Assembly: GCA_905372155.1 (NCBI GenBank)
Contig: CAJPNZ010000006.1
Location: 1 to 59,661, forward strand
Direction of reading: 5' to 3'
Origin: Propionibacteriaceae bacterium
Lineage (GTDB): Bacteria; Actinomycetota; Actinomycetes; Propionibacteriales; Propionibacteriaceae
Length of the DNA: 59,661 nucleotides
Shown: positions 59,565 to 59,661 of the stretch, one piece after another
Layout of the letters: each line of letters starts with the position of its first letter
How positions within the stretch are numbered: the stretch's first letter is position 1
The notes under the pieces: generated by a model
What the model was told of the DNA's origin: nothing
Database searches by the model: none
The model's input: the letters and a program-made list of their open reading frames with translations, nothing else
Made by a program: the position numbers and the translations under genes

Positions 59565-59661
59565 AAGTTGGTTGAGCCGATCCTCACGAGCGTCAGCGAG
59601 TGGGTTGTGTCGAAACCAGAGTGACTGTGTCCGGGGTCTTGGGTTGGGTTTGCCGGCTGGG
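59565..59661. repeat. Dispersed palindromic element, copy F (cut by window end)
   Basis: This is a direct repeat of the first 97 bases of copy E at a distance of 163 bases, with only a few differences. It continues past the end of the window. The tandem arrangement mirrors that at the start of the window (period 142). Confidence 0.85.

Overview
The window is about 60 kb of GC-rich chromosomal DNA. Its gene content suggests an actinobacterium, most likely of the Propionibacteriaceae (Arachnia/Tessaracoccus-like): GTG starts are frequent, there are purA and purD, a PPK2 polyphosphate kinase, a nitrobindin-like protein followed by YgfZ, an EXLDI-family protein and SdpI/Imm51-type small proteins. 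The genus is inference. I found no rRNA or tRNA gene, no prophage and no complete insertion sequence.

Layout. 0-6.2 kb: a GNAT acetyltransferase, a glutamine-synthetase family enzyme, a TetR regulator convergent with a DHA2-type MFS exporter (perfect TetR-like operator upstream of the exporter), an SdpI-like membrane protein and a second GNAT. 6.7-12.0 kb: a very large CRISPR array, counted by hand as 73 repeats and 72 spacers, with no cas gene anywhere in the window. Degenerate repeats lie at the left end, so the leader is probably on the right and crRNA is read leftward. 12.3-19.8 kb: a lipoprotein, a frameshifted GNAT, NAD-malic enzyme, an orphan Imm51-like protein, a GH76 enzyme, a hydrolase/TetR divergent pair and a VapBC pair. 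19.9-25.3 kb: a sugar ABC operon (two permeases, binding protein) led by an unusual ROK-repressor/oxidoreductase fusion with an 18-bp palindromic operator. 25.6-33.8 kb: housekeeping and accessory genes (dtd, nitrobindin-like, ygfZ, ribokinase, tpx, ppk2, satD/LysR). 34.2-36.5 kb: a sugar-binding lipoprotein translationally coupled to a FucP-type MFS symporter. 37.1-39.7 kb: a lower-GC segment with a MATE exporter and an IS3-family transposase remnant. 39.8-42.7 kb: a DUF4862-like protein and TypA/BipA. 42.8-46.8 kb: four paralogous lipoproteins carrying five copies of one domain. 46.9-50.9 kb: dihydroxyacetone kinase dhaK-dhaL plus a DhaM-HPr-EI fusion. 51.1-59.3 kb: purA, small proteins, an ATP-binding helicase-like regulator, DUF488, an EXLDI protein with a long palindromic operator, two WD40 proteins and purD.

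How parts work together. The Dha proteins form a complete PEP-dependent dihydroxyacetone kinase, because the phosphotransfer chain EIIA-HPr-EI sits in one polypeptide. The ABC operon probably imports a carbohydrate, oxidises it with the attached Gfo/Idh/MocA domain and represses itself through the ROK helix-turn-helix; no ATPase is encoded, so a shared one is implied. A family of about 150-bp imperfect palindromic elements recurs in the window. In all three copies where both flanking genes are visible, those genes are convergent, so the element may serve as a bidirectional terminator or processing signal.

The points most worth a second look are the cas-less CRISPR array and its leader, the dispersed palindromic element, the lipoprotein domain array, the ROK-oxidoreductase fusion and the binding-protein/FucP pairing.
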